A stretch of 64,000 nt of DNA from Neobacillus sp. PS3-34 (lineage in GTDB: Bacteria; Bacillota; Bacilli; Bacillales; Cytobacillaceae). The stretch spans positions 4,515,001-4,579,000 of the forward strand of contig NZ_CP133267.1 of NCBI RefSeq assembly GCF_030915465.1, read 5' to 3'. Positions within the stretch are counted from its first letter, which is position 1, and the number at the start of each line of letters is the position of its first letter. The notes under the pieces were generated by a model. The model worked only from the letters and a program-made list of their open reading frames with translations. It had not been told where the DNA came from and did no database searches. Of the stretch, positions 45,591-54,736 are shown piece by piece. The position numbers and the translations under genes were made by a program.

Positions 45591-46342
45591 AATCCGAGAA
45601 CAAGTCCACGATGGAGCAAAACACCGAAGATGAAATTCTAAGCCAGATAAATTCTTTGAAACTTAAACTGGACAACTTAACCCAAAAGGTTAACTCAACG
45701 GAATATATTACTTTTCAGCGCCATGAGAAACAAAACAATCAGCCTTATTTCAATCTCGGGTCTCAGGCTGAAAAAAACACGAGGAATGACAGTAATGAAC
45801 ACATCGAGCGTTACATAGACAGCATGATAGGACAAAAACTTTCTCCTTTTATGAAGCACGCGGAGTATTGTAACGAAAAATTAATTGCTTTAGAAAAAAA
45901 TATTGCCCTAATTAATGAAATACAATTGGACATGCTTAAGCGTGCTGCAGCCATTCAGGAGGAATTATCAGAACTTCGGGAACAGCCCGTAAAAAATGGA
46001 GATTCAGACAGTAAACAAACCATCGTTTTAAAAGAACTATATATTGATAAATTTTTCCTGGATAAATACGAGCAAAATAATAATATTGCACAGATAGGCA
46101 TTAAGGAGTTAAGCGGGGCATTAAACATTGGCGCTACTTATGGGAATGCTGCATTGCCGGGTGAAGCTTCGGCAGAGTTTAAAAAGGAAATGGAAGAACA
46201 TAAACTTAAATCAAAAACAGCGAAAAAAGAAGCCGAGGACACCACTTCATCCGAAGAAAGTTATTCTGATTCTTCTCCAGAGGGAGAAATTTTTTACACT
46301 GATATTCCTATTGAGGACCCGATGGTCGACGATAACAATTAA
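45587..46342 (+). CDS. GerPC-like spore protein
   Basis: A 251-residue hydrophilic protein with a predicted coiled coil in residues 10-40 and another near 90-135, then the segment KELYIDKFFLDKYEQNNN and IGIKELSGALNIGATYGNAA, which resembles the conserved part of GerPC-type proteins. The last 60 residues are acidic and low-complexity. Gene order Hsp20, small protein, GerPC-like, then several GerPA/PF-type genes supports a role in the spore coat and germinant passage. Confidence 0.6.
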   Translation: MKSENKSTMEQNTEDEILSQINSLKLKLDNLTQKVNSTEYITFQRHEKQNNQPYFNLGSQAEKNTRNDSNEHIERYIDSMIGQKLSPFMKHAEYCNEKLIALEKNIALINEIQLDMLKRAAAIQEELSELREQPVKNGDSDSKQTIVLKELYIDKFFLDKYEQNNNIAQIGIKELSGALNIGATYGNAALPGEASAEFKKEMEEHKLKSKTAKKEAEDTTSSEESYSDSSPEGEIFYTDIPIEDPMVDDNN

Positions 46343-46474
46343 AATGGAAGATCTGCTCAGAATGAACATCTTTCCCTTTTTACTGAATAAATATTTAGGA
46401 TATAAGGTATTTTATTACGTTTAATTTCTAAAATGAGATTTGCTTTACAGTCAAAGAAGGGAGAAATTCTTTTT

Positions 46475-46702
46475 ATGTTTATTCCCACTAATGTCAACAT
46501 TTCTAATATAAAAATAGGAAACTCGGATCATGACGGCTCCGTTTCTTTTGGTTCAAATATTATTACAAACAGAAATGTAAGTGGAAAGAAAAATCAGGGG
46601 TTTGGGCAGCAAAATGCTGATTTCTGCAACTTATTTTCCCCTATTCAATCGATTTTAGATAATGATGAAATTGACGCATTGGCACAAAAATTAAATCCGT
46701 AA
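46475..46702 (+). CDS. GerPA/GerPF family spore germination protein
   Basis: A 75-residue protein: FIPTNVNISNIKIGNSDHDGSVSFG, then KKNQGFGQQNADF and a C-terminal acidic helix. The ...GxVxFG...xxxxKxxxGxG pattern is the gerPA/gerPF family (PF10676), small proteins needed for germinants to pass the spore coat. I start it at ATG 46475; an ATG at 46433 adds an unrelated leader. First of four tandem members. Confidence 0.8.
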   Translation: MFIPTNVNISNIKIGNSDHDGSVSFGSNIITNRNVSGKKNQGFGQQNADFCNLFSPIQSILDNDEIDALAQKLNP

Positions 46703-46744
46703 TACCTTTTCTTGGTCAAACTAAAAAAGATAGGAGTGAAGTGT

Positions 46745-46977
46745 ATGATAATCGCGCCAATGGCCGTAAATTTTTTAGGGATAAAAGTAAATACGCTCGA
46801 TAATTCATCATTGGTCAGTGTGGCGCCAACCTATTTATTGACCAATTGATTTCTTATAAGCGGAACCAGGGATTTGGGGAACAAAGCGGTGACCTATCAC
46901 CTATAAATATTTCCGTTTCATATATTTTTGACCCTGATGTTAATGACAGCAATACAATCAAAAATAGCGTCATTTAG
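46745..46977 (+). CDS. GerPA/GerPF-related spore protein (one apparent frameshift)
   Basis: About 77 residues: MIIAPMAVNFLGIKVNTLDNSS, then after correction VSVGANLFIDQFISYKRNQGFGEQSGD and FDPDVNDSNTIKNSVI. The break is near 46822: GTGTGGCGCCAAC should be GTGTGGGCGCCAAC. Closely similar to the gene at 47273-47504, so the pair (this gene plus its GerPF-type neighbour) is duplicated. AGATAGGAGTGAAG lies upstream. Confidence 0.7.
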
Positions 46978-47009
46978 CCAAAGAGCTTTTCAAAACAAGG
47001 AGGAAGACC

Positions 47010-47261
47010 ATGGCGGCTCCAGTCCCTTACATTAATATTAATATCTGTGTCATTAAAATTAATTCCTTTGAAAATGCTTCAGCTGTGAATATTGGCCAAA
47101 ATTTATTGGCAGAATGGCATAATTCAGACAAAAAAAATCAAGGCTACGGACAGAACTTTGGAGATGACAGCGGGTTTATCGGCAATAGAAGCTTAGTAGA
47201 TGACAGAGACCAGATTGATTCCGCATCCTCTTTTGAATCTGGCAGGATTCCGACATTATAG
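47010..47261 (+). CDS. GerPA/GerPF family spore germination protein
   Basis: An 83-residue protein: AAPVPYININICVIKINSFENASAVNIGQ, then KKNQGYGQNFGDDSGF and an acidic end. Same pattern as the 46475 gene. AAGGAGGAAGACC precedes ATG 47010. Forms, with the next gene, the second copy of the duplicated pair. Confidence 0.75.
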   Translation: MAAPVPYININICVIKINSFENASAVNIGQNLLAEWHNSDKKNQGYGQNFGDDSGFIGNRSLVDDRDQIDSASSFESGRIPTL

Positions 47262-47272
47262 GAGGAATGTAA

Positions 47273-47504
47273 ATGATTTTTGCTCCAATGGTCGTAAACC
47301 TTTTGGCCTAAAAGTCAATGTCCTGGACCATGCCTCTGTCGTGAACATGGGCCGAGTCAGGTTATTGACCAGTTTGTTTCATATAAACGAAACCAGGGAA
47401 TAGGTGAACAAAATGGAGACGGTTCTCCAATACTTCTGCCTGTGACGTATATTTTGGATCCGGATGTATCTGATAGTGCAACCATAAAAAATAGTTTTAT
47501 TTAA
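47273..47504 (+). CDS. GerPA/GerPF-related spore protein (two apparent frameshifts)
   Basis: About 77 residues once corrected: MIFAPMVVNLLGLKVNVLDHASVVNMG, then SQVIDQFVSYKRNQGIGEQNGDGSP and LDPDVSDSATIKNSFI. Breaks near 47305 (TTTTGGCCTAAA for TTTTGGGCCTAAA) and 47349 (ATGGGCCGAG for ATGGGGCCGAG). TAGGAGG precedes ATG 47273. Paralogue of the 46745 gene with nearly identical motif spacing. Confidence 0.68.
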
Positions 47505-47524
47505 TTTTAATTATGACGATTAGC

Positions 47525-47563
47525 CAAAAAAAGGACGTATGCCAATGCATACGTCCTTTTTGG
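47525..47563. terminator. Bidirectional terminator between the GerP cluster and desR
   Basis: AAAAAAAGGACGTATGC-CAAT-GCATACGTCCTTTTT: a 15-bp stem with A-run and T-run, between convergent genes. Confidence 0.9.
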
Positions 47564-47569
47564 GGTATA

Positions 47570-48169
47570 TTATTTAAACCAGCCTTTTTCCTTTGATTGC
47601 GTAATGGCTTCGATACGATTTGTTACCTGCAGTTTATCCAGTATCGTTGATATATAATTTCGTACCGTACCTGTGGTTATGCTTAGCTGGCTTGCAATTT
47701 CCTTTGTATTACGGCCGTCGGCAATCAGTTCAAGAACGTCCATTTCGCGCTCGGTCAGAGGATTTTCTTCGCTATAAACATCATCCATCAATTCTGGGGC
47801 ATAAATGCGTCTTCCAGCAATAACATTGCGGATTGAGCTAGCCAATTCCTCACTCGGGCTGTCTTTTAATAAATAGCCGCGAACACCTGCTTTTAAAGCA
47901 CGCTGAAAATATCCTGAGCGGGCAAAGGTTGTTAAGATAATGACCATGCAGCCACATGCTTTTAACTCTTCGGCTGCCTCAAGGCCCGTTTTGCCAGGCA
48001 TCTCAATGTCCATTATGCATATATCCGGCTGCAGCTGCTGCACCAGCTTGATTGCCTCCTCGCCGTCACTGGCCTGTCCAACTACTTCCATATCATCTTC
48101 CAAATTGAGTAAAGAACCAAGAGCCCCTAATAACATCCGCTGATCCTCTGCAATAACGATGCGAATCAT
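47570..48169 (-). CDS. desR: DesR-like response regulator
   Basis: NarL/LuxR-type response regulator of 199 residues. Receiver domain VIAEDQRMLLGAL with phospho-Asp in CIMDIEMPGKTG, and LuxR HTH (LTEREMDVLELIADGRNTKEIASQL). Together with the adjacent kinase and the fatty-acid desaturase gene it forms the des-desK-desR membrane-fluidity system. It overlaps the desK stop by four bases. Confidence 0.92.
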   Translation of the reverse strand: MIRIVIAEDQRMLLGALGSLLNLEDDMEVVGQASDGEEAIKLVQQLQPDICIMDIEMPGKTGLEAAEELKACGCMVIILTTFARSGYFQRALKAGVRGYLLKDSPSEELASSIRNVIAGRRIYAPELMDDVYSEENPLTEREMDVLELIADGRNTKEIASQLSITTGTVRNYISTILDKLQVTNRIEAITQSKEKGWFK

Positions 48170-49301
48170 CCAAGATCCTCCCTATTTGACAGTCTGACCA
48201 CATTCGGAACTTTTATGATTAACGTTGTTCCTTCCTGTTCCAGGATTTCCAGGCTTCCATTAACAAATTCGAGCCGTTCTCTCATCCCCATCAAACCGCT
48301 TCCCTTATTGAAATCAATTTTTTTCATGGCAGTATTTCCATTATCCCGCACAGTAATGGCGCTTTCACTAGCCGTTTGCTCAATGGTTACGTAACAGGCT
48401 GTTGCATTGCTATGCTTAACCACATTGGTGATAGCCTCTTTTAAACACATACTCAAAATGTTTTCTGTCAGCAGGGAAACATTTGATATATTCATATCTT
48501 CATCCGCCACAAAGTCAATTTGTGCGGCTTTAAGAATTTGCTTTACGTGAACAATTTCATCCTTCAAGCGGATTCCCCGCATTTCAGACACCATTTTCCT
48601 CACTTCATTTAGCGCCGTTCTTGCCGTTTGTTGAATATCCTTCAATTCCTCGCGTGCCTGCTCGGGATCCTTATAAATCAGTCTTCTAGCTAGGTCACTT
48701 TTCAAACCAATCAGAGACAGCTTTTCGCCAGTGTATCATGAAGGTCCCGTGCTATTCGCTGACGCTCCTCAATCTTAACCAGCTCTGATATTTTTTTGTT
48801 CGCATCCTCCAGCTTTTCCTCGAGCTGTCCCCGTTCTTTTTTGTAACGAAGGCTGAAAGGCAACAGTATGACACTAATCCATACGATAATGACAATCGGA
48901 ACCTGCTTGATAAACAAGTCTTCCTTTAAGACAATTTTAAAATTTATCACTGCAGATGTAGTGACTAAGTGGATAAAATATAAGACCAGAAAAGGAATAC
49001 GATTTTTAATATTGCCGATAAAATAGGCCAGGAAAAAAGCGAAATAGACATAACTGAACAAACTCGTTAAGGCAATTGAAATGCCGATGAGTAGGCAGGT
49101 CCATAAATAGACGGGCCACCCTTTGGAAATGAACGCAAAACGATAAAATACAAAAAACAAAACGGTCAGGACGATTCCGACGATGATTTCAATTGTAGAC
49201 TCGGATTGGAATATAAAATAAAATGGCAGCATTCCAAGAATGGTCCAAATATATGGAGAAATCCCCGTGCTCTTCACCAATTGCCAATATTTTTTAAACA
49301 T
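48166..49301 (-). CDS. desK: DesK-like membrane thermosensor kinase (one apparent frameshift)
   Basis: Histidine kinase of about 378 residues: five or so N-terminal membrane segments, a coiled coil, the HisKA_3 site RQRIARDLHDTLGEKLSLIGLK, and an HATPase domain (EAITNVVKHSNAT, GSGLMGMRER). The break lies just after the phosphorylated His, near 48728: minus ACTGGCGAAAAG should be ACTGGGCGAAAAG. In DesK, cold-thickened membranes favour kinase activity and desaturase expression. Confidence 0.92.
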
Positions 49302-49402
49302 AATAAAGACCTCATTTAGGAAACATTTGTTAGCCTAATAGTAACACATTAATCGAAATACTCCCCTTATCGGCGTGCAATAAGGGGAGATTTTGTGGCA
49401 TT

Positions 49403-50434
49403 TTATATTTCAGGCTTAACCTTGACGGAAAGACTTCTTTTGGAAATTGCTTTAACGTCCTTAAAGGTTACAAAATTTTTCGTTTGCTCATCCCACAGGC
49501 GGAACTTTAAAGAGCTAAAGCTTTTCGCCAATGTAATCGTAGGGACATTTTGTAAAGGCTGCGTATTTTCATGTGCTTCTTCTAATTTATAGTTAGGGAC
49601 CCTTGGGCTTAAATGGTGAACATGGTGATAGCCGATGTTGCCAGTCAGCCATTGCAGAAGCTTAGGAAGCTTGTAAAAAGAACTTCCTTCTACCGCTGCT
49701 TTCACATATTCCCATTCCTTATCACCTTCAAAATAACCATCTTCAAAGGTGTGCTGTACATAAAACAGCCAGATTCCGGCAGATCCGGAAATTAAGAAGA
49801 TTGGACCTTGTATTAGCAAGAAGTTTTCCCAGCCAATTGCCCAGCAAAGCAATCCTACTGTTGCTGCGAGTAAAACATTCGTTAAATAAAGGTTGTTGCG
49901 TTCCTTTGTTCTTGCTTCTTTACGGTTAAAACGATTCTTTAATACGAAAACATAAATTGGTCCTAATATAAACATAACGAGCGGGTTACGATACAAACGG
50001 TAACCGATTTTTAATGAAAGCGGTGCGGCAATATACTCTTCCACGGTCAGTGTCCAAATATCACCTGTTCCCCTTTTATCAAGATTGCTGCTTGTTGCGT
50101 GGTGAACCGAATGATCATGTGCCCATTGATCATAGGGGAAAAGAGTTAATACACCAGTAATAGTTCCGAGAATTTTGTTGGCAGTACGGTTTTTAAAAAA
50201 TGAATGGTGACAGCAGTCATGAAAAATAATGAAAATCCTTATCAGGAATCCTGCAGCTACAATTTCAAGTGCTAATGTCAGTAAATATGATATGGAAAGG
50301 CTTTGGTATGCCAGGTACCATAACACAATAAAAGGAACGATTGTGTTGAGGATCTGAAAAACACTTTCCCTTGTTTGTGATTTTTCATAAGGGGCAACCT
50401 GTTTCCTCAAATTCTTTGTGCTTTGTTCGACCAT
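49403..50434 (-). CDS. des: Acyl-lipid delta-5-type fatty acid desaturase
   Basis: Membrane-bound di-iron desaturase of 343 residues. The three histidine boxes are visible: HDCCHHSF, HDHSVHHATSS and HHVHHLSP, among four membrane segments. It introduces cis double bonds in membrane phospholipid chains in the cold. First gene of the operon with desK and desR, 101 bases upstream of desK. A DesR-like dyad lies about 90 bases upstream. Confidence 0.93.
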   Translation of the reverse strand: MVEQSTKNLRKQVAPYEKSQTRESVFQILNTIVPFIVLWYLAYQSLSISYLLTLALEIVAAGFLIRIFIIFHDCCHHSFFKNRTANKILGTITGVLTLFPYDQWAHDHSVHHATSSNLDKRGTGDIWTLTVEEYIAAPLSLKIGYRLYRNPLVMFILGPIYVFVLKNRFNRKEARTKERNNLYLTNVLLAATVGLLCWAIGWENFLLIQGPIFLISGSAGIWLFYVQHTFEDGYFEGDKEWEYVKAAVEGSSFYKLPKLLQWLTGNIGYHHVHHLSPRVPNYKLEEAHENTQPLQNVPTITLAKSFSSLKFRLWDEQTKNFVTFKDVKAISKRSLSVKVKPEI

Positions 50435-50523
50435 AGTTAGTCAAATTCCCCTTCCATAATGTCGTTAAATCAATTGTATACAATAATATTAGTCCTTCCT
50501 AGTAGCAGGTATCATATCCTGGA

Positions 50524-50538
50524 CATGATAAATGTCAT
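50524..50538 (-). promoter_or_regulatory. Candidate DesR operator upstream of des
   Basis: The imperfect dyad ATGACATTTATCATG on the minus strand lies about 90 bases upstream of the des start, in the position expected for a DesR site. Match judged by eye to TCATGAC-like half-sites. Confidence 0.35.
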
Positions 50539-50635
50539 ATATGCAGTTGGAGCTCCCAAAATAAATTTACCCAAAATTATTGGATTTTAATGCTATAATT
50601 TTTAATAAGTTTTATGTTTTGTTCGGGAGGGTCAG

Positions 50636-51547
50636 ATGAGTACTCAAAGTGTAGTTTTGACAGCAACAAGGGGAAAAGGAATTGTATTAGTTCTAATTGC
50701 GGCTATTTTTTGGGGAATATCCGGAACTGTTGCCCAATACTTATTTCAGGAGCGGGGTTTTACTGCGGCTTGGCTTGTGGATACTCGACTGATTCTATCA
50801 GGAATGATCCTTTTGTATTTTTCTCATCGTGTAAAAAAACAAAATATATGGTCTGTCTGGAAAATAAAAAAATACAGAATCCAGTTAATCGTTTTTGGAA
50901 TAGTAGGCATGCTCGGGGTTCAATATACATATTTTGCGGCCATTCAGCACGGAAATGCCGCAACTGCGACCGTTCTTCAATATCTGGCGCCGGTGTTAAT
51001 CACTTGCTATCTATGCCTGCGGGCAAAGTCGTGGCCGTCAAAACAGGAAGTTTTTGCAGTTGGGTTAGCTTTAATTGGTACTTTTCTTCTCGTGACAAAT
51101 GGTAATATCCATAGGTTGTCGATATCTACACCCGCATTTATATGGGGAATCCTTTCCGCTTTTGAGCTGGCTTTTTATACGCTGTATCCTGGTGGTCTGC
51201 TATCTAAATGGGGTTCATTGGTCACAGTGGGCTGGGGTATGCTTATTGGCGGAATTGGGTTTAGCTTTGTTCAGCCCCCTTGGGATTTTCAGGGGCATTG
51301 GTCTTTTGCGTCTTTTGGTGCGGTGATTGTAGTGATTCTTCTAGGTACAGTGCTAGCATTTTTCTGTTATATGGAAAGCATGAAATACTTGAGTGCATCA
51401 GAAGCCAGCCTGTTAGCCTGTGCAGAACCATTATCGGCCGCTTTTTTAGCGGTTGCCTGGCTGCATGTTCCTTTCAGTTTGATTGAGTGGCTTGGGAGCT
51501 TTTGTATCATTGCGACGATTATGATTTTATCGATGGGGAAAAGGTAG
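50636..51547 (+). CDS. EamA/DMT-family transporter
   Basis: A 303-residue membrane protein with ten hydrophobic segments in two EamA repeats: GIVLVLIAAIFWGISGTVAQYLF and later ALIGTFLLVTNG; YLSASEASLLACAEPLSAAFLA is the second-repeat signature. Metabolite exporter of unknown substrate. GGGAGGG precedes ATG 50636. Confidence 0.88.
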   Translation: MSTQSVVLTATRGKGIVLVLIAAIFWGISGTVAQYLFQERGFTAAWLVDTRLILSGMILLYFSHRVKKQNIWSVWKIKKYRIQLIVFGIVGMLGVQYTYFAAIQHGNAATATVLQYLAPVLITCYLCLRAKSWPSKQEVFAVGLALIGTFLLVTNGNIHRLSISTPAFIWGILSAFELAFYTLYPGGLLSKWGSLVTVGWGMLIGGIGFSFVQPPWDFQGHWSFASFGAVIVVILLGTVLAFFCYMESMKYLSASEASLLACAEPLSAAFLAVAWLHVPFSLIEWLGSFCIIATIMILSMGKR

Positions 51548-51627
51548 AGATGGTGTTATTTTTTGGGTCTGGTAGAGGCGCGTTTTAAAATGGAGCTTGT
51601 AGTCGTGCATATCTTCTTATTAGCTAA

Positions 51628-51680
51628 ATAAAGGCTGTCCCAAACCGTCACAATCAAATTGACTTGGGATCAGCCTTTTT
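51628..51680. terminator. Bidirectional terminator after the EamA gene
   Basis: AAAGGCTGtCCCAA ... TTGGGAtCAGCCTTTTT, an interrupted stem around a 20-base loop, between convergent genes. Confidence 0.75.
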
Positions 51681-51703
51681 CTATGTAGTCTAAGTTCCTT
51701 TTT

Positions 51704-52354
51704 CTAAGCAAAAGTGTTAGACCTATCATTTCTTACCTCCACGACAATGAAAAGTCCCCGATAAAAGGTTTGTAATGATGTAATTTTCAGTCCGTGCTCA
51801 TGCAAAAGACTAATCGTATCCCTGTTCAATCGGCAGCCATCACAGATTTTTTTCCAAAAGGGTGTTAGCACATCCTGAAGTTTTGATAAAAAAGGATTTT
51901 CCATTTTCACATGCTCAAACAATAAGATTCTCCCGCCAGGTTTACATACTCGTTTCATTTCTTCCATTGCCAAATCCACATTTGGAATGGTACAAAAAAC
52001 AAGTGTTGCCACGACAGTATCGAATTGGTTATCTGAAAAAGGCAGCTTTTCAGCACCTCCATGTACCACTTCAATGGGAACCTTCGCTACACTCTGCTTG
52101 TCTCTAGAACGGTCAATCATATGTTCGCTCGGCTCAATGGCAGTAACTTTTGCCGCCACGCTATATAAAGGAAAGTTAATTCCTGTTCCTGAACCAATTT
52201 CAAGCACATTTCCTGTAGCGTTATTTAGCAGCTTCCTGCGTACTACACTAAATTTCCGTTTCTCCAGCGGACTCATAAAAAAATCATACCACTTTGCGAA
52301 TGACCTGCCATATTCCCCACTCCAAATCCTAAATCTATTTAATACCAACATCAT
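51704..52354 (-). CDS. Class I SAM-dependent methyltransferase
   Basis: About 216 residues: VLEIGSGTGINFPLYS (SAM motif I), VTAIEPSEHMID, GGAEKLPFSDNQFDTVVATLVFCTI and GGRILLFEHV. The frame is open up to 52447, but that extension would run through a terminator hairpin (52372-52408), so I start it at ATG 52354 (MMLVLNRFRIWSG) with a weak AGAGAG site. The family often acts on lipids or quinone-like molecules; substrate unknown. Confidence 0.8.
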   Translation of the reverse strand: MMLVLNRFRIWSGEYGRSFAKWYDFFMSPLEKRKFSVVRRKLLNNATGNVLEIGSGTGINFPLYSVAAKVTAIEPSEHMIDRSRDKQSVAKVPIEVVHGGAEKLPFSDNQFDTVVATLVFCTIPNVDLAMEEMKRVCKPGGRILLFEHVKMENPFLSKLQDVLTPFWKKICDGCRLNRDTISLLHEHGLKITSLQTFYRGLFIVVEVRNDRSNTFA

Positions 52355-52371
52355 ATACCATAACTCTCTGA

Positions 52372-52408
52372 CAAAAAAAGACCGAACATGCATCCAGCAT
52401 GGACGGTC
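52372..52408 (-). terminator. Terminator upstream of the methyltransferase gene
   Basis: Minus strand GACCGtCCATGC-TGGAT-GCATGttCGGTC followed by seven T. It ends a short upstream transcript that includes a 22-codon frame. Confidence 0.7.
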
Positions 52409-52415
52409 ACCGTAA

Positions 52416-52484
52416 TTAAAGAATTTCATTCGTTTCAAGTCGCTCAAGAATGGTCTTCAGGTCCCGCTCAACATGCTGCTTCAT
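52416..52484 (-). CDS. Possible small protein or leader peptide, 22 residues
   Basis: ATG 52484 to TAA 52416 encodes MKQHVERDLKTILERLETNEIL, an amphipathic charged helix. AAGGAG lies 18 bases upstream, too far for normal initiation, so translation is uncertain. It stops eight bases before the terminator at 52408, which is compatible with a leader peptide or a gene remnant. Confidence 0.25.
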   Translation of the reverse strand: MKQHVERDLKTILERLETNEIL

Positions 52485-52614
52485 TTTCAATCAAGCTGAT
52501 CGCTCCTTAAAAAAATGGTATATGATTAAATTGACCTTCAATTCTAGTCCACGTATTGCCAGTTAAGGAAATGCCTATAATAAAAATAGATAATATGATA
52601 AAGGATGGTTATTT

Positions 52615-53127
52615 ATGCTTTATATTTATAATGATTTTGGGGGCACACATACTACTTCACTGGCGGCTGCCTACCATTTAAGACATTTGCCTCAATCGGA
52701 AAGAAAGCTAACTACTGAAGAAATTTTAAATGTGAAATATTTTAATAAATTGACAAAAGAGGATTTTGGAAAGCTTATTTTTCACGGAACTGATGAAGAT
52801 GGAAACTCCGTTTATACCCTTGGTCGGAAAAGGAATAAATATGTGGTTCCCGCTTTAAAAGAATTGACATTATTGTTTCAAGAAAAATTTCATTTAAATG
52901 AAAAAATTGTTTTCTCAAATACTTCACCAACAGTACCCATTACTATGTCATTAGGTGGATTTTTTTCACGTACATTGAAAATTGACTTTATTGGAGTTCC
53001 GCTATTAGTTATGGGTGCAAAACAATGTTGTGATAATTTATATAGGCTCGTTGAAAATACAAAGCATATTGGCAGGACTACTTTTAATGAAAATGTAATC
53101 ACATTAGACAATGAAATGTATAAGTGA
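52615..53127 (+). CDS. DUF3189 family protein
   Basis: A 170-residue cytosolic protein beginning LYIYNDFGGTHTTSLAAAYHLRHLP, with GTDEDGNSVYTLGRK and GVPLLVMGAKQCCDNLYRLV. The YNDFGGTHTT start is the DUF3189 hallmark of Bacillus and Clostridium; function unknown. ATG 52615 follows AAAGGATG. Single-gene unit. Confidence 0.8.
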   Translation: MLYIYNDFGGTHTTSLAAAYHLRHLPQSERKLTTEEILNVKYFNKLTKEDFGKLIFHGTDEDGNSVYTLGRKRNKYVVPALKELTLLFQEKFHLNEKIVFSNTSPTVPITMSLGGFFSRTLKIDFIGVPLLVMGAKQCCDNLYRLVENTKHIGRTTFNENVITLDNEMYK

Positions 53128-53199
53128 GACTTATTTTCAAAAAAAATAAGAGAAAAGGATACCCCTCTCTCAAAACAAATTAACCGGACTAGCCCATTA

Positions 53200-53763
53200 T
53201 TAATCCTTCACTTCTGATAAAAATTGTTCAGTGGTCCTATTCTTCCCGATCCTCGGGAAGATGAATTTGCAGGATGCGTCGTGTGCTTCCTGACTGAAGG
53301 TGGTCATGGCATCAGTGATAAATATTTGATTATAGCCATATTGAAATGCTTCTCTCGCCGTACTTTCTACCCCGATATTAGTAGCAATTCCACATAGGAC
53401 AATAGTATCGATGCCTCTGCGGCGAAGCTGTAGATCCAAATCAGTTCCGAAAAAAGCTCCCCATTGTCGTTTTGTGACGACATAATCAGTTGAACTCACT
53501 CCAAGCTCCGGTACAAACTCCGCCCAATCGGCAGGACGCTGCACGGCGTTAACTGGCTGATCTGTCGCAGGTTTTAATGAATCCTTTCCGTCATGAAAAT
53601 CAACTTTTACAAAAGAAATAAAACCATCTTTTTCACGAAAGAGCTTAACGATTTCGGCAGCCTTTTCAACAACTTCTTGTCCCCCAGGCATACTTACAAT
53701 CCCTTTTTGTAGATCTATGATAACCAATCCAGTTTTTTGAAAGTCGATTTGTTGTGTGCTCAT
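53200..53763 (-). CDS. Isochorismatase-family protein lacking the catalytic cysteine
   Basis: A 187-residue isochorismatase-fold protein: TGLVIIDLQKGIVSMPGG supplies Asp, YVVTKRQWGAF supplies Lys, but the nucleophile position in CGIATNIGVESTARE is Gly where amidases of this fold have Cys. True isochorismatases also lack that Cys, so vinyl-ether hydrolysis rather than amide cleavage is possible. ATG 53763 follows AAGGGGAG. No siderophore genes lie nearby. Confidence 0.8.
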   Translation of the reverse strand: MSTQQIDFQKTGLVIIDLQKGIVSMPGGQEVVEKAAEIVKLFREKDGFISFVKVDFHDGKDSLKPATDQPVNAVQRPADWAEFVPELGVSSTDYVVTKRQWGAFFGTDLDLQLRRRGIDTIVLCGIATNIGVESTAREAFQYGYNQIFITDAMTTFSQEAHDASCKFIFPRIGKNRTTEQFLSEVKD

Positions 53764-53870
53764 ATTAATGCTCCCCTTACAAAAATTTCTCAAGATATTT
53801 GTATCTTACAACAATTGTTTTGGAAGATACAATCTTAATAGTTGACCCTAATGAATTTTACTTTAGATTA

Positions 53871-54717
53871 TTACTCTGCGATAAATGCAAATGTTGACAT
53901 AGGTTTAATATCATGGTTCTTGATCGACTCTTCTAACAAATTCATTTGTGATTTTATTAGTGACTTTAGTTTTGTGGGAATGCCGCTAATATCTTCAAGC
54001 CCTGATTGATATTCATTTAATGTAAGATCAACTTCCCATTTACCATCCTGCAGCGCATTTGAAGAAATAGACTGCTCTTTTATTATGCTCCAGCCTGATT
54101 TTTCAACAACATCCTTTACATCCGTAGGGGTAAAAAGTGTTCGTACATTTGAAGTGCTATTTTCCTTAAAACATTCATATTGGGCTTGAATTAAGATGGC
54201 TAAAAAGTGCGGTAATTGCTCTATCTTGTTAATTCTAGAATCCCATTCTGCGTAACATAATTTTTTTCCCCATCTCCTGATTTTGGTACATACTTCTAAA
54301 ATCTCTTCAAAGGATTTGAAGTACCAGGAGCAGTGCGATAATACAATGAAATCAAATGAGTTTTCAGGAAAATCTACTTTAGGAGATAATATATCCATTT
54401 CAAAATCTATTTTTATCTGCTTTCCCAGCATTGATCGCATTAAATAATCAGCAGAATCACCGAGCGTGATTGGGCTTCCATAACTAGGAGAAGCAATATC
54501 GACACCATGGACGAGGCCTTTCCTCTCCAACCAAATATGCAAGAACAGCTGTCGTGTCTCCTTGGCCGCAACCGATTTCCAGCACTCTGCTGCCTTTTTT
54601 TATACCCCAGAATTCAGCCAATTTAAGACGATGCTCAGTCTGGGCTCTTTGTATATTTGTATTGTTATCATTTAGAGCCATACATTCAAGAATACTATCT
54701 ATAATGTTATCATTCAT
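53871..54717 (-). CDS. Class I SAM-dependent methyltransferase (one apparent frameshift)
   Basis: About 282 residues. NDNIIDSILECMALNDNN at the N-terminus, SAM motif VLEIGCGQGDTTAVLAYLVG, then after the break LVHGVDIASPSYGSPITLGDS and DFIVLSHCSWYF. Near 54517 minus-strand AAAGGCCTCG should be AAAGGGGCCTCG, a two-G loss. I start at ATG 54717 behind AGGAGTGA. Substrate unknown; adjacent to a GNAT gene, 19 bases downstream of it. Confidence 0.78.
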
Positions 54718-54736
54718 AAACTCACTCCTAAATCTC

